DNA from: Sneathiella limimaris
Lineage (GTDB): Bacteria > Pseudomonadota > Alphaproteobacteria > Sneathiellales > Sneathiellaceae
NCBI RefSeq assembly: GCF_012932565.1
Contig: NZ_JABBYJ010000003.1
Location: 62,001-126,000 of the forward strand
DNA length: 64,000 bases
Direction: 5' to 3'
The notes beneath the pieces are model-generated. The model was not told the origin of the DNA, made no database searches, and saw only the letters and a list, made by a program, of their open reading frames with translations. Of the stretch, positions 19,660 through 29,415 are shown one piece after another; the stretch's first letter is position 1; each line of letters begins with the position of its first letter. The position numbers and the translations under genes are program-made.

Positions 19660-19977
19660 TTAAGCCTTTTCCAGTCGATCTGCAATAGTTTCCAATTGTT
19701 CAGCAATAGTTTGAAGGTGAGCCTGCCCATTTTCAGCGTCCGGTTTCGAACCATCTCGCAGACCATCAATGGTTTCATAAGCTTGGGACAAGTCATCGGC
19801 GATCAACAATGAGGCCATCAACAACAACTGTCCTTCGTTAGCCGTCCCGGCGGCTTCACTCAAGTCTTTAACTTTTTTGTCTACATATTCGGCAAGATAC
19901 AAGAGATGATCTTCCTCGCCATCATCGCAAATGATTGGATAAGATCGCCCATTAACCTTGACTGTTACGCTTGCCAT
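19660..19977 (-). CDS. zapA: Cell division protein ZapA
   Basis: Small FtsZ-binding protein that bundles FtsZ filaments. 105 residues: N-terminal beta-rich head (VTVKVNGRSYPIICDDGEED, 20 residues) followed by YLAEYVDKKVKDLSE and LLMASLLIADDL, then a C-terminal coiled coil. It lies 4 bp after the DUF4164-like gene and upstream of 6S RNA, so 6S may be transcribed partly by readthrough. Confidence 0.92.
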   Translation of the reverse strand: MASVTVKVNGRSYPIICDDGEEDHLLYLAEYVDKKVKDLSEAAGTANEGQLLLMASLLIADDLSQAYETIDGLRDGSKPDAENGQAHLQTIAEQLETIADRLEKA

Positions 19978-19981
19978 TTAC

Positions 19982-20266
19982 TTACTGCTCCAACAGCTCA
20001 GCCACATTTTTAATTGCTTTGTCCAAACGACCAGAGGCAGCATCAGTGGCCTGCTTCAAGCCATTGTATGAGGCTGTCAACTCCAACAGCTCCTGCCGCA
20101 ACAGTTGATTCTCAACTTTTAGGTTATCCACCTCAGCTTTCAAGACAGACTCATCTCCCATCATCAAGCTACCTTGAGCCGGGCGCTCAGACAGTTTACT
20201 CGACAGATCATGCAGCCGTTTGAGGGCAGTTTCAATCCGTGATTCGGTGTTGTCGCCTCTATCCAT
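19982..20266 (-). CDS. DUF4164-like small coiled-coil protein
   Basis: 94 residues, almost entirely coiled coil (LKAEVDNLKVENQLLRQELL, 20 residues, near the centre). Alphaproteobacteria often carry such a DUF4164 protein immediately before zapA; a cell-division role (perhaps as a ZapB-like partner) is inference from position and shape only. Confidence 0.75.
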   Translation of the reverse strand: MDRGDNTESRIETALKRLHDLSSKLSERPAQGSLMMGDESVLKAEVDNLKVENQLLRQELLELTASYNGLKQATDAASGRLDKAIKNVAELLEQ

Positions 20267-20640
20267 GATAGTTATGCCCCATTTTTAGTTTCATGCGTCC
20301 AATGAACCTGAGTTGAGACAATAAGGCTTGCACACAATATGCGTCAACCGAAATACAGGTCACCAAATTGGCCATTTATTCAATAAATCGGTCACTAAGA
20401 TGTTGACGTACAGGTCATAGAGCGGCATCTTCCCACCCGATTTCGAAGCTTGCCGGAAAATTGTCCGCCTAATCGGTTACCCTGTATCTGTCATCTAGTA
20501 TGCACAGAGGCAGGTTATTTCCTGGCAGGTATTGTTGTGTTTTACCCAAATGGGCACTGATGGTCGATTACTTTTCCAGCCATTGAGCGGACTTGAAAAG
20601 TAGATATGTCTATCTCGCATCAGTGGATAGCGAAGAGTCT
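20267..20640. other. Divergent intergenic region before tkt, with repeats
   Basis: Control region between the leftward DUF4164/zapA genes and the rightward tkt operon. No gene is seen. A 9-bp direct repeat TACAGGTCA occurs at 20354-20362 and 20409-20417, and CGTCAAC (20342-20348) is inverted as GTTGACG (20402-20408), so the two copies share a short flanking inverted element. This could be a regulator site for the glycolytic operon. No convincing promoter pair could be chosen by eye. Confidence 0.4.
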
Positions 20641-22647
20641 ATGATGAACGAAAGCGGCGCCAACACCACGCCTTCCAATACCAAACACACGGAGATGGCA
20701 AACGCAATCCGTGCACTGTCCATGGATGCCGTCCAAAAAGCAAATTCTGGTCACCCTGGCATGCCCATGGGAATGGCCGATGTTGCAACTGTTCTTTATT
20801 CCAAATTTTTAAAATTTGACCCCGCTAAACCAAACTGGCCGGACAGAGATAGATTTGTGCTGTCCGCTGGTCATGGCTCCATGCTGCTTTACTCACTCTT
20901 GTATCTCACCGGGTACAAAGACATGACCATGGAGGAAATCAAGAATTTCCGCCAGCTAGGATCTAAAACGGCTGGTCATCCAGAATTTGGACATGCATCT
21001 GGCATTGAGACAACAACTGGGCCGCTAGGTCAGGGCCTCGCAACAGCTGTTGGAATGGCATTGGGTGAGCGAATGATGGCCGCCCGTTTCCCGAATGCAG
21101 TTGACCATTATACATATGTGATTGCTGGCGACGGTTGTTTGATGGAAGGTATCAGTCATGAAGCGGCGTCCTTTGCAGGTCACAACCGTCTCAACAAGCT
21201 GATTGTCCTATGGGACGACAATGAAATCAGCATTGATGGTAAAACAAGTCTTGCAGTCTCTGATGCTCCCCTGAAAAGATTTGAATCCTACGGCTGGGAT
21301 ACTTATAGCTGCGATGGTCATGATCCGGATTCAATTGAAACCGCTATTGCTGCTGCTCGTGAAAGTAACAAACCTTCTCTGATCGCTTGTAAGACAACAA
21401 TCGGGTTTGGCGCACCTAACAAAAAAGGCACTTCCGGAGTACATGGCGCACCACTTGGTGAAGAAGAGATCGCGCTCGCCCGTAAAGAACTGAACTGGCC
21501 TCATGCGCCGTTTGAAATCCCTGTTAAGATTCTGGACCGTTGGCGGGCTGTTGGCACCAAAGGTGCCCGTCTTTCTGCGGAGTGGGAAAAAACAGTCGCT
21601 GAGATGGATGCCGACACCAAGTCAACATTTGACTTTGCTCTTTCAGGGGAGGTTCCTGCTGAATTAGATGAAGCGCTTAATGAGTATAAAAAGAGCCTTT
21701 CAGAGAACGAACCTGCTTGGGCAAGCCGAAAAGCAAGCCAAGAAGTTCTAAAAGTCATTAATGAATATGTGAGCAACACTGTTGGTGGATCTGCAGACCT
21801 TACCGGTTCGAACCTAACTAAGACCGACCATACAAAGCCGGTAACACCTGACGATTTTTCAGGTCGTTATGTTTATTATGGCGTCCGTGAGTTTGGTATG
21901 GCCGCGATTATGAACGGCTTGGCCCTGCATAAAGGGTTTATCCCGTACGGCGGAACATTCATGGTATTTACCGACTATGCCCGTCCCGCAATTCGTCTAT
22001 CTGCCTTGATGGAACAGCGTGTTGTCTATGTGATGACTCATGACTCCATTGGCCTTGGTGAAGATGGTCCAACCCACCAACCTGTTGAACATTTGGCTTC
22101 ACTTCGGGCGATGCCGAACACATTTGTATTCCGTCCTGCTGATGCTGTTGAAACTGCTGAATGCTGGGATCTGGCCCTGAAAGCGAAGAAAACACCTTCA
22201 ATTCTCTCGCTAAGCCGACAGAACCTGCCCACAGTTCGGACGGACCACACAGCAGAAAATCTCAGTGCAAAAGGAGCGTACGAACTTTCTCCTGCTAGCA
22301 CAGAAGCAAAAGTCACATTATTCGCTACCGGTTCTGAAGTTGCGATTGCTCTGGATGCCCAGAAAGTTCTGCAAAGCGAAGGTATCGGTACACGAGTTGT
22401 ATCCGTCCCGTGTTGGGAGCTATTTGACAAACAACCATCTGCTTATCGAAAAGAAGTTCTTGGACCAAACACTGCGAAAGTTGCTATTGAAGCAGCCTGC
22501 AGCATGGGTTGGAAGAAGTTTATTGGAGATAAAGGCAAATTCATCGGCATTGATAGTTTTGGTGCGTCAGCGCCTGCTGATGAACTCTACAGCCACTTTG
22601 GTATTACAAGTGAAGCCATCGTTGAGGCGGCGAAAAAACAACTTTGA
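20641..22647 (+). CDS. tkt: Transketolase
   Basis: TPP-dependent ketol transfer in the pentose-phosphate/Calvin branch. I start at ATG 20641 (668 residues); a longer frame starts at TTG 20593 and a third possible start is the ATG of MANAIRALSMD. Visible: NSGHPGMPMGMADVA, TPP-binding GDGCLMEGISHEA, GHDPDSI, the pyrimidine domain with GVREFGMAAIMNG and DSIGLGEDGPTHQP, and a C-terminal transketolase_C domain. First gene of tkt-gap-pgk-fba-thiE. Confidence 0.96.
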   Translation: MMNESGANTTPSNTKHTEMANAIRALSMDAVQKANSGHPGMPMGMADVATVLYSKFLKFDPAKPNWPDRDRFVLSAGHGSMLLYSLLYLTGYKDMTMEEIKNFRQLGSKTAGHPEFGHASGIETTTGPLGQGLATAVGMALGERMMAARFPNAVDHYTYVIAGDGCLMEGISHEAASFAGHNRLNKLIVLWDDNEISIDGKTSLAVSDAPLKRFESYGWDTYSCDGHDPDSIETAIAAARESNKPSLIACKTTIGFGAPNKKGTSGVHGAPLGEEEIALARKELNWPHAPFEIPVKILDRWRAVGTKGARLSAEWEKTVAEMDADTKSTFDFALSGEVPAELDEALNEYKKSLSENEPAWASRKASQEVLKVINEYVSNTVGGSADLTGSNLTKTDHTKPVTPDDFSGRYVYYGVREFGMAAIMNGLALHKGFIPYGGTFMVFTDYARPAIRLSALMEQRVVYVMTHDSIGLGEDGPTHQPVEHLASLRAMPNTFVFRPADAVETAECWDLALKAKKTPSILSLSRQNLPTVRTDHTAENLSAKGAYELSPASTEAKVTLFATGSEVAIALDAQKVLQSEGIGTRVVSVPCWELFDKQPSAYRKEVLGPNTAKVAIEAACSMGWKKFIGDKGKFIGIDSFGASAPADELYSHFGITSEAIVEAAKKQL

Positions 22648-22698
22648 GGAAATTGAAAGGCCTTGTTGCCTTGCGAGCAAGTTATAGGAGCTTAAAAA

Positions 22699-23706
22699 AT
22701 GACAGTTCGTGTTGCTATTAATGGTTTTGGCCGTATTGGTCGGAATGTTTTGCGGTCCATTTATGAATCCGGTCGGACAGACGTAAAAGTTGTCGGCATT
22801 AACGACCTTGGTTCCGTAGCAGCTAACGCTCATCTTCTGAAATATGATAGCGTTCATGGCCCGTTTCCAGGAGACGTGAAAGTTACTGACAATGCCATTA
22901 TTGTAAATGGTGATGTCATTCGCGTAACTGCGGAACGCAACCCAGCTGACCTGCCTTGGGGTGAGTTGGAAGTTGATGTAGCTTATGAATGCACAGGTAT
23001 CTTCACACATGCTGACAAAGCAAAAGCTCACATCGAAGCAGGTGCAAAGAAAGTTCTGATTTCTGCACCTGGTACAGAAGTTGATCTGACCGTCGTTTAT
23101 GGTGTGAACCACGACAAGCTGGAAGCCGGGCACAAAATCGTTTCTAACGCGTCTTGCACAACAAACTGTCTAGCACCAGTCGCTCAGGTTCTGAACGATG
23201 CAATTGGTCTTGAACATGGCTTTATGACGACTGTTCATGCTTACACAGGGGACCAACCAGTTCTGGATACTCTACACAGCGACCTTCGTCGGGCTCGTGC
23301 AGCTGCTACATCAATTATTCCAACATCAACAGGCGCAGCGAAAGCCGTTGGTCTTGTTCTACCAGAATTGGCTGGAAAACTTGATGGAACATCTGTTCGC
23401 GTTCCAACGCCTAACGTTTCCATGATTGACCTGACTTTCGTTGCCAAGAAAGCCACAACAGCTGAAGAAGTTAATGCTGCAATCGTTGAAGCCGCCAATG
23501 GACGCCTGAAAGGTGTGCTTGGTGTGTGCGATGAGCCTCTTGTGTCCATCGACTTCAACCACAACCCAGCAAGTTCAACATTTGATGTGACTCAAACACA
23601 GGTCGTCGAAGGAACTTTTGTTCGCGTACTGAGCTGGTACGACAATGAATGGGGCTTCTCCAACCGGATGAGCGATACTGCTGTCATTATGGCGAACCTC
23701 GGCTAA
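22699..23706 (+). CDS. gap: Glyceraldehyde-3-phosphate dehydrogenase
   Basis: 335 residues, usual length. NAD(P)-binding start [15 protein letters not shown], catalytic [11 protein letters not shown] (Cys near residue 153) and C-terminal [18 protein letters not shown] lies just upstream of the ATG. Second gene of the central-carbon operon. Confidence 0.98.
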   Translation: MTVRVAINGFGRIGRNVLRSIYESGRTDVKVVGINDLGSVAANAHLLKYDSVHGPFPGDVKVTDNAIIVNGDVIRVTAERNPADLPWGELEVDVAYECTGIFTHADKAKAHIEAGAKKVLISAPGTEVDLTVVYGVNHDKLEAGHKIVSNASCTTNCLAPVAQVLNDAIGLEHGFMTTVHAYTGDQPVLDTLHSDLRRARAAATSIIPTSTGAAKAVGLVLPELAGKLDGTSVRVPTPNVSMIDLTFVAKKATTAEEVNAAIVEAANGRLKGVLGVCDEPLVSIDFNHNPASSTFDVTQTQVVEGTFVRVLSWYDNEWGFSNRMSDTAVIMANLG

Positions 23707-23730
23707 TACAAAAGACGGAGAAAAAAGCGA

Positions 23731-24924
23731 ATGGCCGGTTACCGGAACCTTGATGCGATCGATGCGCAAAATAAAACAGTACTGGTTAGGGTTGACCTGA
23801 ATGTCCCTATGAAAGACGGGGCAGTGTCAGATTTTACCAGAATTGAAAGGGTCGCACCGACCATTCGTGAACTTTCCCAAAAGGGTGCCAAGGTGGTTCT
23901 GCTAAGCCACTTTGGGCGTCCAAAAGGTCAAGTTGTCCCTGAAATGTCATTGGCACCTGTGGCAACTGCTCTTGGTGACCATTTGAACTTAAAGGTCAAA
24001 TTCATCGATCAGTGCATTGGCGAAACCGTTTCAACTGAGATTACTTCGTCAAATGCTGGTGATATCATAATGCTTGAGAATGTTCGTTTTCATGCAGGCG
24101 AAGAAAAGAATGACTCTACCTTTGCTCAAGAGATGGCCAAACTAGGCGATCTTTACGTGAATGACGCTTTTTCTTGCTCCCACCGCGCGCATGCTTCAAC
24201 TGAAGCGCTGGCTCATCTTCTGCCCGCATTTGCTGGCCGCAATATGGAAGCGGAGCTCACAGCACTCGAACAGGCGCTTGGATCTCCAGAACGCCCAGTG
24301 ATCGCGATTGTGGGCGGAGCCAAAATTTCCACAAAATTGGACCTACTTTTCAACCTGATTGAAAAAGTAGATAGCCTCGTTATTGGCGGCGGAATGGCCA
24401 ACACCTTCCTGAATGCGCAAGGGATCGATGTCGGGGCCTCACTATGCGAACACGACCTCGCAGAGACCGCTCGGGAAATTCTGGCGAAGGCGGAAAAAGT
24501 CAGCTGCGAAGTTATCTTGCAAAAAGATGCTGTCGTCGCCAAAGAATTCAAAGCAAATGCAGACAACCGGACTTGCCCAGTAACCGAAGTTTCTGCAGAT
24601 GAAATGATGCTGGACATCGGCGCGTCTTCCGCTGCTGAACTCTCAAGTAAATTGAGCTCCTGTAAAACACTGATTTGGAATGGCCCATTGGGCGCGTTCG
24701 AAATTGAACCTTTTGGTGCAGGGACATTCTCAATTGCTAAAGAAGCTGCTAAACTGACTAAAGAAGGTAAATTAATCACGGTAGCAGGCGGTGGAGATAC
24801 GGTCGCAGCCCTGGCCAATGCAGGGGTCAGTGAAGATTTTACTTATATCTCAACTGCAGGAGGCGCCTTCCTGGAATGGATGGAGGGCAAAGAACTTCCA
24901 GGAGTGAAAGCACTCGAAACCTAA
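23731..24924 (+). CDS. pgk: Phosphoglycerate kinase
   Basis: 397 residues, usual length. [12 protein letters not shown] near the N-terminus, [24 protein letters not shown], and the nucleotide-binding WNGPLGAFE and GGGDTVAAL segments. It follows gap after 24 bp and precedes fba after 19 bp. Confidence 0.98.
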   Translation: MAGYRNLDAIDAQNKTVLVRVDLNVPMKDGAVSDFTRIERVAPTIRELSQKGAKVVLLSHFGRPKGQVVPEMSLAPVATALGDHLNLKVKFIDQCIGETVSTEITSSNAGDIIMLENVRFHAGEEKNDSTFAQEMAKLGDLYVNDAFSCSHRAHASTEALAHLLPAFAGRNMEAELTALEQALGSPERPVIAIVGGAKISTKLDLLFNLIEKVDSLVIGGGMANTFLNAQGIDVGASLCEHDLAETAREILAKAEKVSCEVILQKDAVVAKEFKANADNRTCPVTEVSADEMMLDIGASSAAELSSKLSSCKTLIWNGPLGAFEIEPFGAGTFSIAKEAAKLTKEGKLITVAGGGDTVAALANAGVSEDFTYISTAGGAFLEWMEGKELPGVKALET

Positions 24925-24943
24925 TACGATAGGGACGGAGCAG

Positions 24944-25960
24944 ATGACGGAAATTTCCATGGAAAACATTGCCACGATGCTAGTCACCAGCAGCAAAGGG
25001 ATTCTCGCTGCCGATGAAAGCACAGGCACCATCAAGAAGCGCTTTGATACAATCAACGTGGAAAGCACTGAAGAAACCCGTCGCGACTATAGGGAACTTC
25101 TTTTCACCGCAGAGGACGTCTCTGATTATATCAGCGGTGTTATTCTTTATGATGAAACAATCCGACAGACTGGTTCTAACGGAATCACCCTCAGCCAAAC
25201 TTTAAGCAGTCAGGGGATTATTCCAGGTATCAAAGTCGACAAGGGTGCAAAACCACTAGCGTTCAGTGATGGTGAATTGGTCACGGAAGGCTTGGATGGC
25301 TTGAGAGAACGCCTTCAGGAATATTATGAACTTGGCGCACGATTTGCGAAATGGAGGGCTGTTATTTCCATCGGTGACGGCGCACCAAGTCAATATTGCA
25401 TTGATGTGAACGCGCAAGCCCTTGCTCGCTATGCCGCCCTATGTCAGGAAGCCAATATTGTCCCGATTGTAGAGCCTGAAGTTCTAATGGATGGCGATCA
25501 TTCAATTGATGAATGTTACGCGGTCACGGAAACCACGCTCAAAACTGTATTTGATGAACTTTATAAGCAGCGTGTTGTTCTAGAACAAATGTTGCTGAAG
25601 CCCAATATGGTTGTTTCAGGTAAAGACTGCCCTGATCAGGCCGGTGTTGAAGAAGTCGCGGCGAAAACAATTTACTGTTTTGAGCAAACGGTTCCTGCAG
25701 CAGTTCCCGGAATTGTCTTTCTCTCTGGAGGTCAATCAGAGGCACAAGCGACTGAACATCTAAACGCGATGAATGCATTGGGGCGTCACCCTTGGGAACT
25801 GAGTTTCTCCTTTGGGCGCGCATTGCAAGCCTCCGCTTTGCACGCTTGGCAGGGAAAATCGGAAAATGTTGGGGCCGCGAAAACAGCTTTTCTCAATCGG
25901 TGCCGCCTGACTAGCCTTGCGAGAGATGGAAATTATTCACCAGATATGGAAAACAACTAG
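24944..25960 (+). CDS. fba: Class I fructose-bisphosphate aldolase
   Basis: 338 residues of the Schiff-base (eukaryotic-like) aldolase family, not the zinc class II type. GILAADESTGTIKKRFD at the N-terminus, FAKWRAVISIGD, EPEVLMDGDH, the lysine-bearing LLKPNMVVSGKDC and FLSGGQSEAQAT. Class I aldolase in this operon is common in Alphaproteobacteria. Confidence 0.96.
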   Translation: MTEISMENIATMLVTSSKGILAADESTGTIKKRFDTINVESTEETRRDYRELLFTAEDVSDYISGVILYDETIRQTGSNGITLSQTLSSQGIIPGIKVDKGAKPLAFSDGELVTEGLDGLRERLQEYYELGARFAKWRAVISIGDGAPSQYCIDVNAQALARYAALCQEANIVPIVEPEVLMDGDHSIDECYAVTETTLKTVFDELYKQRVVLEQMLLKPNMVVSGKDCPDQAGVEEVAAKTIYCFEQTVPAAVPGIVFLSGGQSEAQATEHLNAMNALGRHPWELSFSFGRALQASALHAWQGKSENVGAAKTAFLNRCRLTSLARDGNYSPDMENN

Positions 25961-25995
25961 TCTTGATTTTCTGATCTTTCTGAGGAGTAATTTCG

Positions 25996-26637
25996 ATCGA
26001 CAGCTTCCGCACTCGGCTATATCTCATCTCTCCACCAAAGTTTGAGATACCCGTTTATAAAGAACAACTCAACGCCGCACTTAATGGCGGGGATGTGGCC
26101 TGTTTTCAGCTGCGCTTAAAGGATCAGCCAAAAGATTTTATCCGGCAGGCATGTGAAGAATTAATGCCTCTGGTCCAATCCAATGATGTCGCATTTCTTG
26201 TCAATGATGATCCGGAAATTGCAGCGGAGATGGGCGCAGACGGCGTCCATGTTGGTCAGGAAGATACGCCTTATAAACAGGCCCGAAATATTGTCGGAGA
26301 AGAGGCAATTGTTGGGGTGACGTGCCATAATTCACGTCATCTGGCGATGGTTGCGGCTGAAGCAGGTGCAGATTACGTCGCTTTTGGTGCCTTCTATCCC
26401 ACTCAAACCAAGACACCTAAAACAACTGCAGAACTTGACCTCCTCCAATGGTGGTCGGCCCTTGCCGAAACTCCTGTAGTCGCAATTGGTGGGATAACAG
26501 TTGACAATGCCGCTCCACTGGTTAAAAGCGGTGCAGATTTTTTAGCAGTATCAGGCGGTGTGTGGAATCATCCTGAAGGCCCCGAAAAGGCCGTGCAGGA
26601 ACTGAACAGCGTGATTGATCAGGTTCATAAGACCTGA
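25996..26637 (+). CDS. thiE: Thiamine-phosphate synthase, with non-canonical start
   Basis: Couples HMP-PP and the thiazole phosphate to thiamine phosphate. TIM-barrel motifs: VACFQLRLKD, FLVNDDPEIAAEMGADGVHV (20), GQEDTPY, GVTCHNSRH, YVAFGAFYPTQTK and AIGGITVDN. The first strand, RLYLISPP, is encoded upstream of the first usable GTG (26095), but no ATG, GTG, TTG or CTG exists between the stop at 25981-25983 and that strand. GAGGAG (25982-25987) is eight bases before ATC at 25996, giving 213 residues, the normal family length; ATT at 25990 is the alternative. Start is therefore tentative; the gene itself is clear. TPP serves transketolase in the same operon. Confidence 0.9.
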   Translation: MDSFRTRLYLISPPKFEIPVYKEQLNAALNGGDVACFQLRLKDQPKDFIRQACEELMPLVQSNDVAFLVNDDPEIAAEMGADGVHVGQEDTPYKQARNIVGEEAIVGVTCHNSRHLAMVAAEAGADYVAFGAFYPTQTKTPKTTAELDLLQWWSALAETPVVAIGGITVDNAAPLVKSGADFLAVSGGVWNHPEGPEKAVQELNSVIDQVHKT

Positions 26638-26685
26638 TAACTTCCGCGCCGCATATCTTATTTTTTGAATGGATGATGGTAAGCC

Positions 26686-27249
26686 ATGAAAATTAACGGC
26701 AATGCAATTCGCCCCGGCAATGTAATCGAACACAAAAACGGCCTTTGGATCGCAGTGAAAATTCAACATACTCAACCCGGTAAAGGCGGCGCCTATCTGC
26801 AGGTTGAACTGAAGAACCTTCGTGACGGAACCAAGCTGAACGAGCGCTTCCGCTCTTCTGAAACAGTCGAGCGTGTCCGCCTGGAACAAAAGCCGTACCA
26901 ATATCTTTACGAAGATGGCGAGCTGTTGACTTTCATGGATGCCAACACCTACGAACAGGTCAATATCTCTAAAGAACTAGCTGGTGATAAAACTCAGTAC
27001 CTCAAAGACGGTATGGATCTAGAGATCGAATTCTATGAAGATGAGGCATTAAATATCTTGCTGCCTGAACATCTGACCTTTGAAATCACTGAAACCGAAC
27101 CAACAGTTAAGGGACAGACTGCTGCGTCTTCCTACAAACCGGCTATGCTGGAAAATGGAGTACGGATTATGGTTCCTCCTTTCTGTGAGGCAGGTGAGAA
27201 GGTCGTCGTTAACACCGAAACATCCGAATATGTAAAGCGGGCAGACTAA
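26686..27249 (+). CDS. efp: Elongation factor P
   Basis: Relieves ribosome stalling at polyproline. 187 residues; KOW-like domain I with the modified-lysine loop HTQPGKGGA (Lys33), OB domains II and III ending [20 protein letters not shown] (20). TolA in this window, with its dense Pro-Glu/Pro-Lys tract, is a plausible client. The final codons and stop lie within an intrinsic terminator. Confidence 0.97.
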   Translation: MKINGNAIRPGNVIEHKNGLWIAVKIQHTQPGKGGAYLQVELKNLRDGTKLNERFRSSETVERVRLEQKPYQYLYEDGELLTFMDANTYEQVNISKELAGDKTQYLKDGMDLEIEFYEDEALNILLPEHLTFEITETEPTVKGQTAASSYKPAMLENGVRIMVPPFCEAGEKVVVNTETSEYVKRAD

Positions 27250-27259
27250 CCCGCTTTTT
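27234..27259 (+). terminator. Terminator overlapping the efp stop codon
   Basis: AAAGCGGG (27234-27241) pairs with CCCGCTTT (27250-27257), perfect 8-bp stem, loop CAGACTAA holding the TAA stop, then T-rich TTC. The terminator begins inside the last four codons of efp, so suhB, 39 bp further on, may need its own promoter or readthrough. Confidence 0.8.
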
Positions 27260-27288
27260 CTCAACCCCAGTAATCAGGTAAACACACA

Positions 27289-28092
27289 ATGGCTCGCAAA
27301 TCCGCTCTTATCAATGTCATGGAAGGTGCTGCCCGCAAGGCGGCCCGGAAACTTATCCGTGATTTCAACGAAGTTGAAAAACTCCAGGTTTCCAAAAAAG
27401 GACCAGCGGATTTCGTTAGCAATGCGGACACTTCTGCAGAAAAGACCATTCGCGAGGAATTAGCTCGAGCACGTCCGAACTATGGTTTTCGGCTGGAAGA
27501 AGGCGGTGAGATTGAAGCCAAAGATGGCAGTCACTACTGGGTAATTGACCCGCTTGACGGCACAACAAACTTTCTCCACGGCATCCCCCATTTCGCCATT
27601 TCCATCGGCTTGGTAGAAGGCAATAATATCATCGCTGGTGTGATTCTGGATCCTGTAAAAGATGAGCTGTTCTGGGCTGCAAAAGGTGAAGGCGCGTTTA
27701 TGAACGATTTCCGCCTACGGGTATCGGGTCGTTCAAGTATGGCTGAGTCTTTGTTTGCAACAGGTATCCCATTCCTCGGCAAGCCTGGCCATGAGCTGTT
27801 CTTGAAAGAAGCGAACGAGGTTATGGCTGTATCTGCAGGGATCAGACGTATGGGTGCAGCTTCACTTGATCTCGCATATGTGGCTGCTGGCCGCTATGAC
27901 GGCTACTGGGAACGTGGTCTCTCCTCTTGGGATCTCGCAGCCGGTGTTATTCTGGTTCGCGAAGCCGGTGGCCTGGTCAGTCAGATCAATGGTGGTGAAA
28001 AGATCCTGGAAGAAGGCGACGTTTTGGCTACCAACGCCAACGTGAATTCCCAACTTTCAGAAATTTTACGCAAAGCCCGCAGAAACAACTAA
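27289..28092 (+). CDS. suhB: Inositol monophosphatase family protein (SuhB-like)
   Basis: 267 residues. Metal-binding phosphatase motifs: EEGGEI, WVIDPLDGTTNFLHG (about 84-98) and C-terminal SSWDLAAGVILVREAGG. Family members hydrolyse inositol-1-phosphate; SuhB also acts in rRNA antitermination in E. coli. The efp-suhB neighbourhood is common in Alphaproteobacteria. Confidence 0.94.
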   Translation: MARKSALINVMEGAARKAARKLIRDFNEVEKLQVSKKGPADFVSNADTSAEKTIREELARARPNYGFRLEEGGEIEAKDGSHYWVIDPLDGTTNFLHGIPHFAISIGLVEGNNIIAGVILDPVKDELFWAAKGEGAFMNDFRLRVSGRSSMAESLFATGIPFLGKPGHELFLKEANEVMAVSAGIRRMGAASLDLAYVAAGRYDGYWERGLSSWDLAAGVILVREAGGLVSQINGGEKILEEGDVLATNANVNSQLSEILRKARRNN

Positions 28093-28291
28093 TCATACTG
28101 CCTCTTAAAGACTACCCACTTAAGAGTTGTGAGCGAACGCTTGCTAAGTTATTCTTTGCATGCAATATTTTCGGCTGTCATGATTGTGCCAACTTTTTAG
28201 TTCACTAATTCAATGACCCAGCAGCAATTGATGTTAAAGAATTGCTGAGCGTTTGCGCAAATCGATTAGTAAGTTTGGGGGTCTGCCAGAT

Positions 28292-29413
28292 ATGGCTCGT
28301 GTAGGCAAAAGACAAATCCAGAAGCGAGAGTTTCAGTTTGGTATAGGTACAGTATCCCTACTTGTTGCCAGTCTGTTGGCTGTGCCTGTAACGGCGCAAA
28401 CCGTTGTTATTGGCGGAAGTGGCTCTCGCCCAGTTACTGTCAACATGGGAGCAATTTCTGGCAACCAGGTAATTTCGGCAAATCCGCCCTCTGTTTCCAC
28501 TCCCTCAACCATGCTGTCTCAAGGACAAGCAGGGAGTGATTACAGCAAAGGCGCAACAATCACTTATGGAAATGAAGTTATAAAACTCGTTCCGCCCGGC
28601 AGTCGTCCAAAAGCAACACCCAAGCCGAAAACTATTCAAAAAACCAAACAGAAAACACAGACTGCTGAAAAGAAAAGTAACATAACGAAAGTTGCTGAAA
28701 AGGCACCTGAGACTGAAAAACCTGTTGAGAAAGCACCTGCCCCTAAAGCTGACGTTGCCCAAGCAAAGAAACCAATGACTTCTACCGAAGCTAAGGGTTC
28801 TGTAAAATCGTCTACTCAGCCTGACACAGTCGCATCTACTGAAACGGCGAGTAAGTCCAGCTCAGCAACGCCAGTGGCAAAGGAAATGCCAACTACTGAA
28901 CCTGCACAACTCAAGCCCAAGGAAACTGCTCAAAAGGCAGAGCCTGCGCAAAAAGAACCGGAAGTAAAACAAGCGGAACCAAGTGTGGCGCAAAAATCTC
29001 CGGAAGAGGATAAAGAGAAGGAAGTACAGGTCGCTGCAGTTGAGCCAAAACAGGTGACAGCACCAAGTAAGTCTCTTAAAAAAATCGAACCTATCAAACA
29101 AGACAGTTCAGCGGATCAGAATTCCATCATGTTTGAAGAAGGGGAAACCACGTTACCTTCCTCTGCAACTTCCACCCTCATGAACTTGGCCAAAGCTATT
29201 GAGGGAAATAATGATCGCATACAGCTTGTCGCATATGCAAATGCCAGCAGCAATGGAACCGCTCGACGTCTATCCCTTGGGCGAGCACTTGTCATACGAT
29301 CAAAGTTAATGGAACTGGGCGTTCCCAATAACAAGATTGAGGTCAGAGCCCTCGGTAAACCTGATGATGGGTCGCCGGCTGATCGGGTCGATTTGAAAAT
29401 GGTAACAAGGTAA
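28292..29413 (+). CDS. Exported OmpA-domain protein of a motor-like gene trio
   Basis: Start chosen at ATG 28292 (373 residues; the frame is open from TTG 28253). N-terminal basic region and hydrophobic segment (GIGTVSLLVASLLAVPVTA) look like a signal peptide ending near residue 36. Residues 95-270 are Lys/Pro/Glu/Thr-rich and low complexity (KPTPK-, EKAPETEKP-like). The last 100 residues resemble an OmpA/MotB peptidoglycan-binding domain: IMFEEGETTLPSSA, RIQLVAYANASSNG, RRLSLGRALVIRSKLMELGV (20) and DRVDLKMV. It is two bases from the MotA-like gene, so likely co-translated. Probably an envelope partner of the following two proteins; function unknown. Confidence 0.8.
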   Translation: MARVGKRQIQKREFQFGIGTVSLLVASLLAVPVTAQTVVIGGSGSRPVTVNMGAISGNQVISANPPSVSTPSTMLSQGQAGSDYSKGATITYGNEVIKLVPPGSRPKATPKPKTIQKTKQKTQTAEKKSNITKVAEKAPETEKPVEKAPAPKADVAQAKKPMTSTEAKGSVKSSTQPDTVASTETASKSSSATPVAKEMPTTEPAQLKPKETAQKAEPAQKEPEVKQAEPSVAQKSPEEDKEKEVQVAAVEPKQVTAPSKSLKKIEPIKQDSSADQNSIMFEEGETTLPSSATSTLMNLAKAIEGNNDRIQLVAYANASSNGTARRLSLGRALVIRSKLMELGVPNNKIEVRALGKPDDGSPADRVDLKMVTR

Positions 29414-29415
29414 TC

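Noticed and set aside
24213-24818. 201-residue minus-strand frame within pgk
   Set aside because: Complement of a clear phosphoglycerate kinase; no family likeness.
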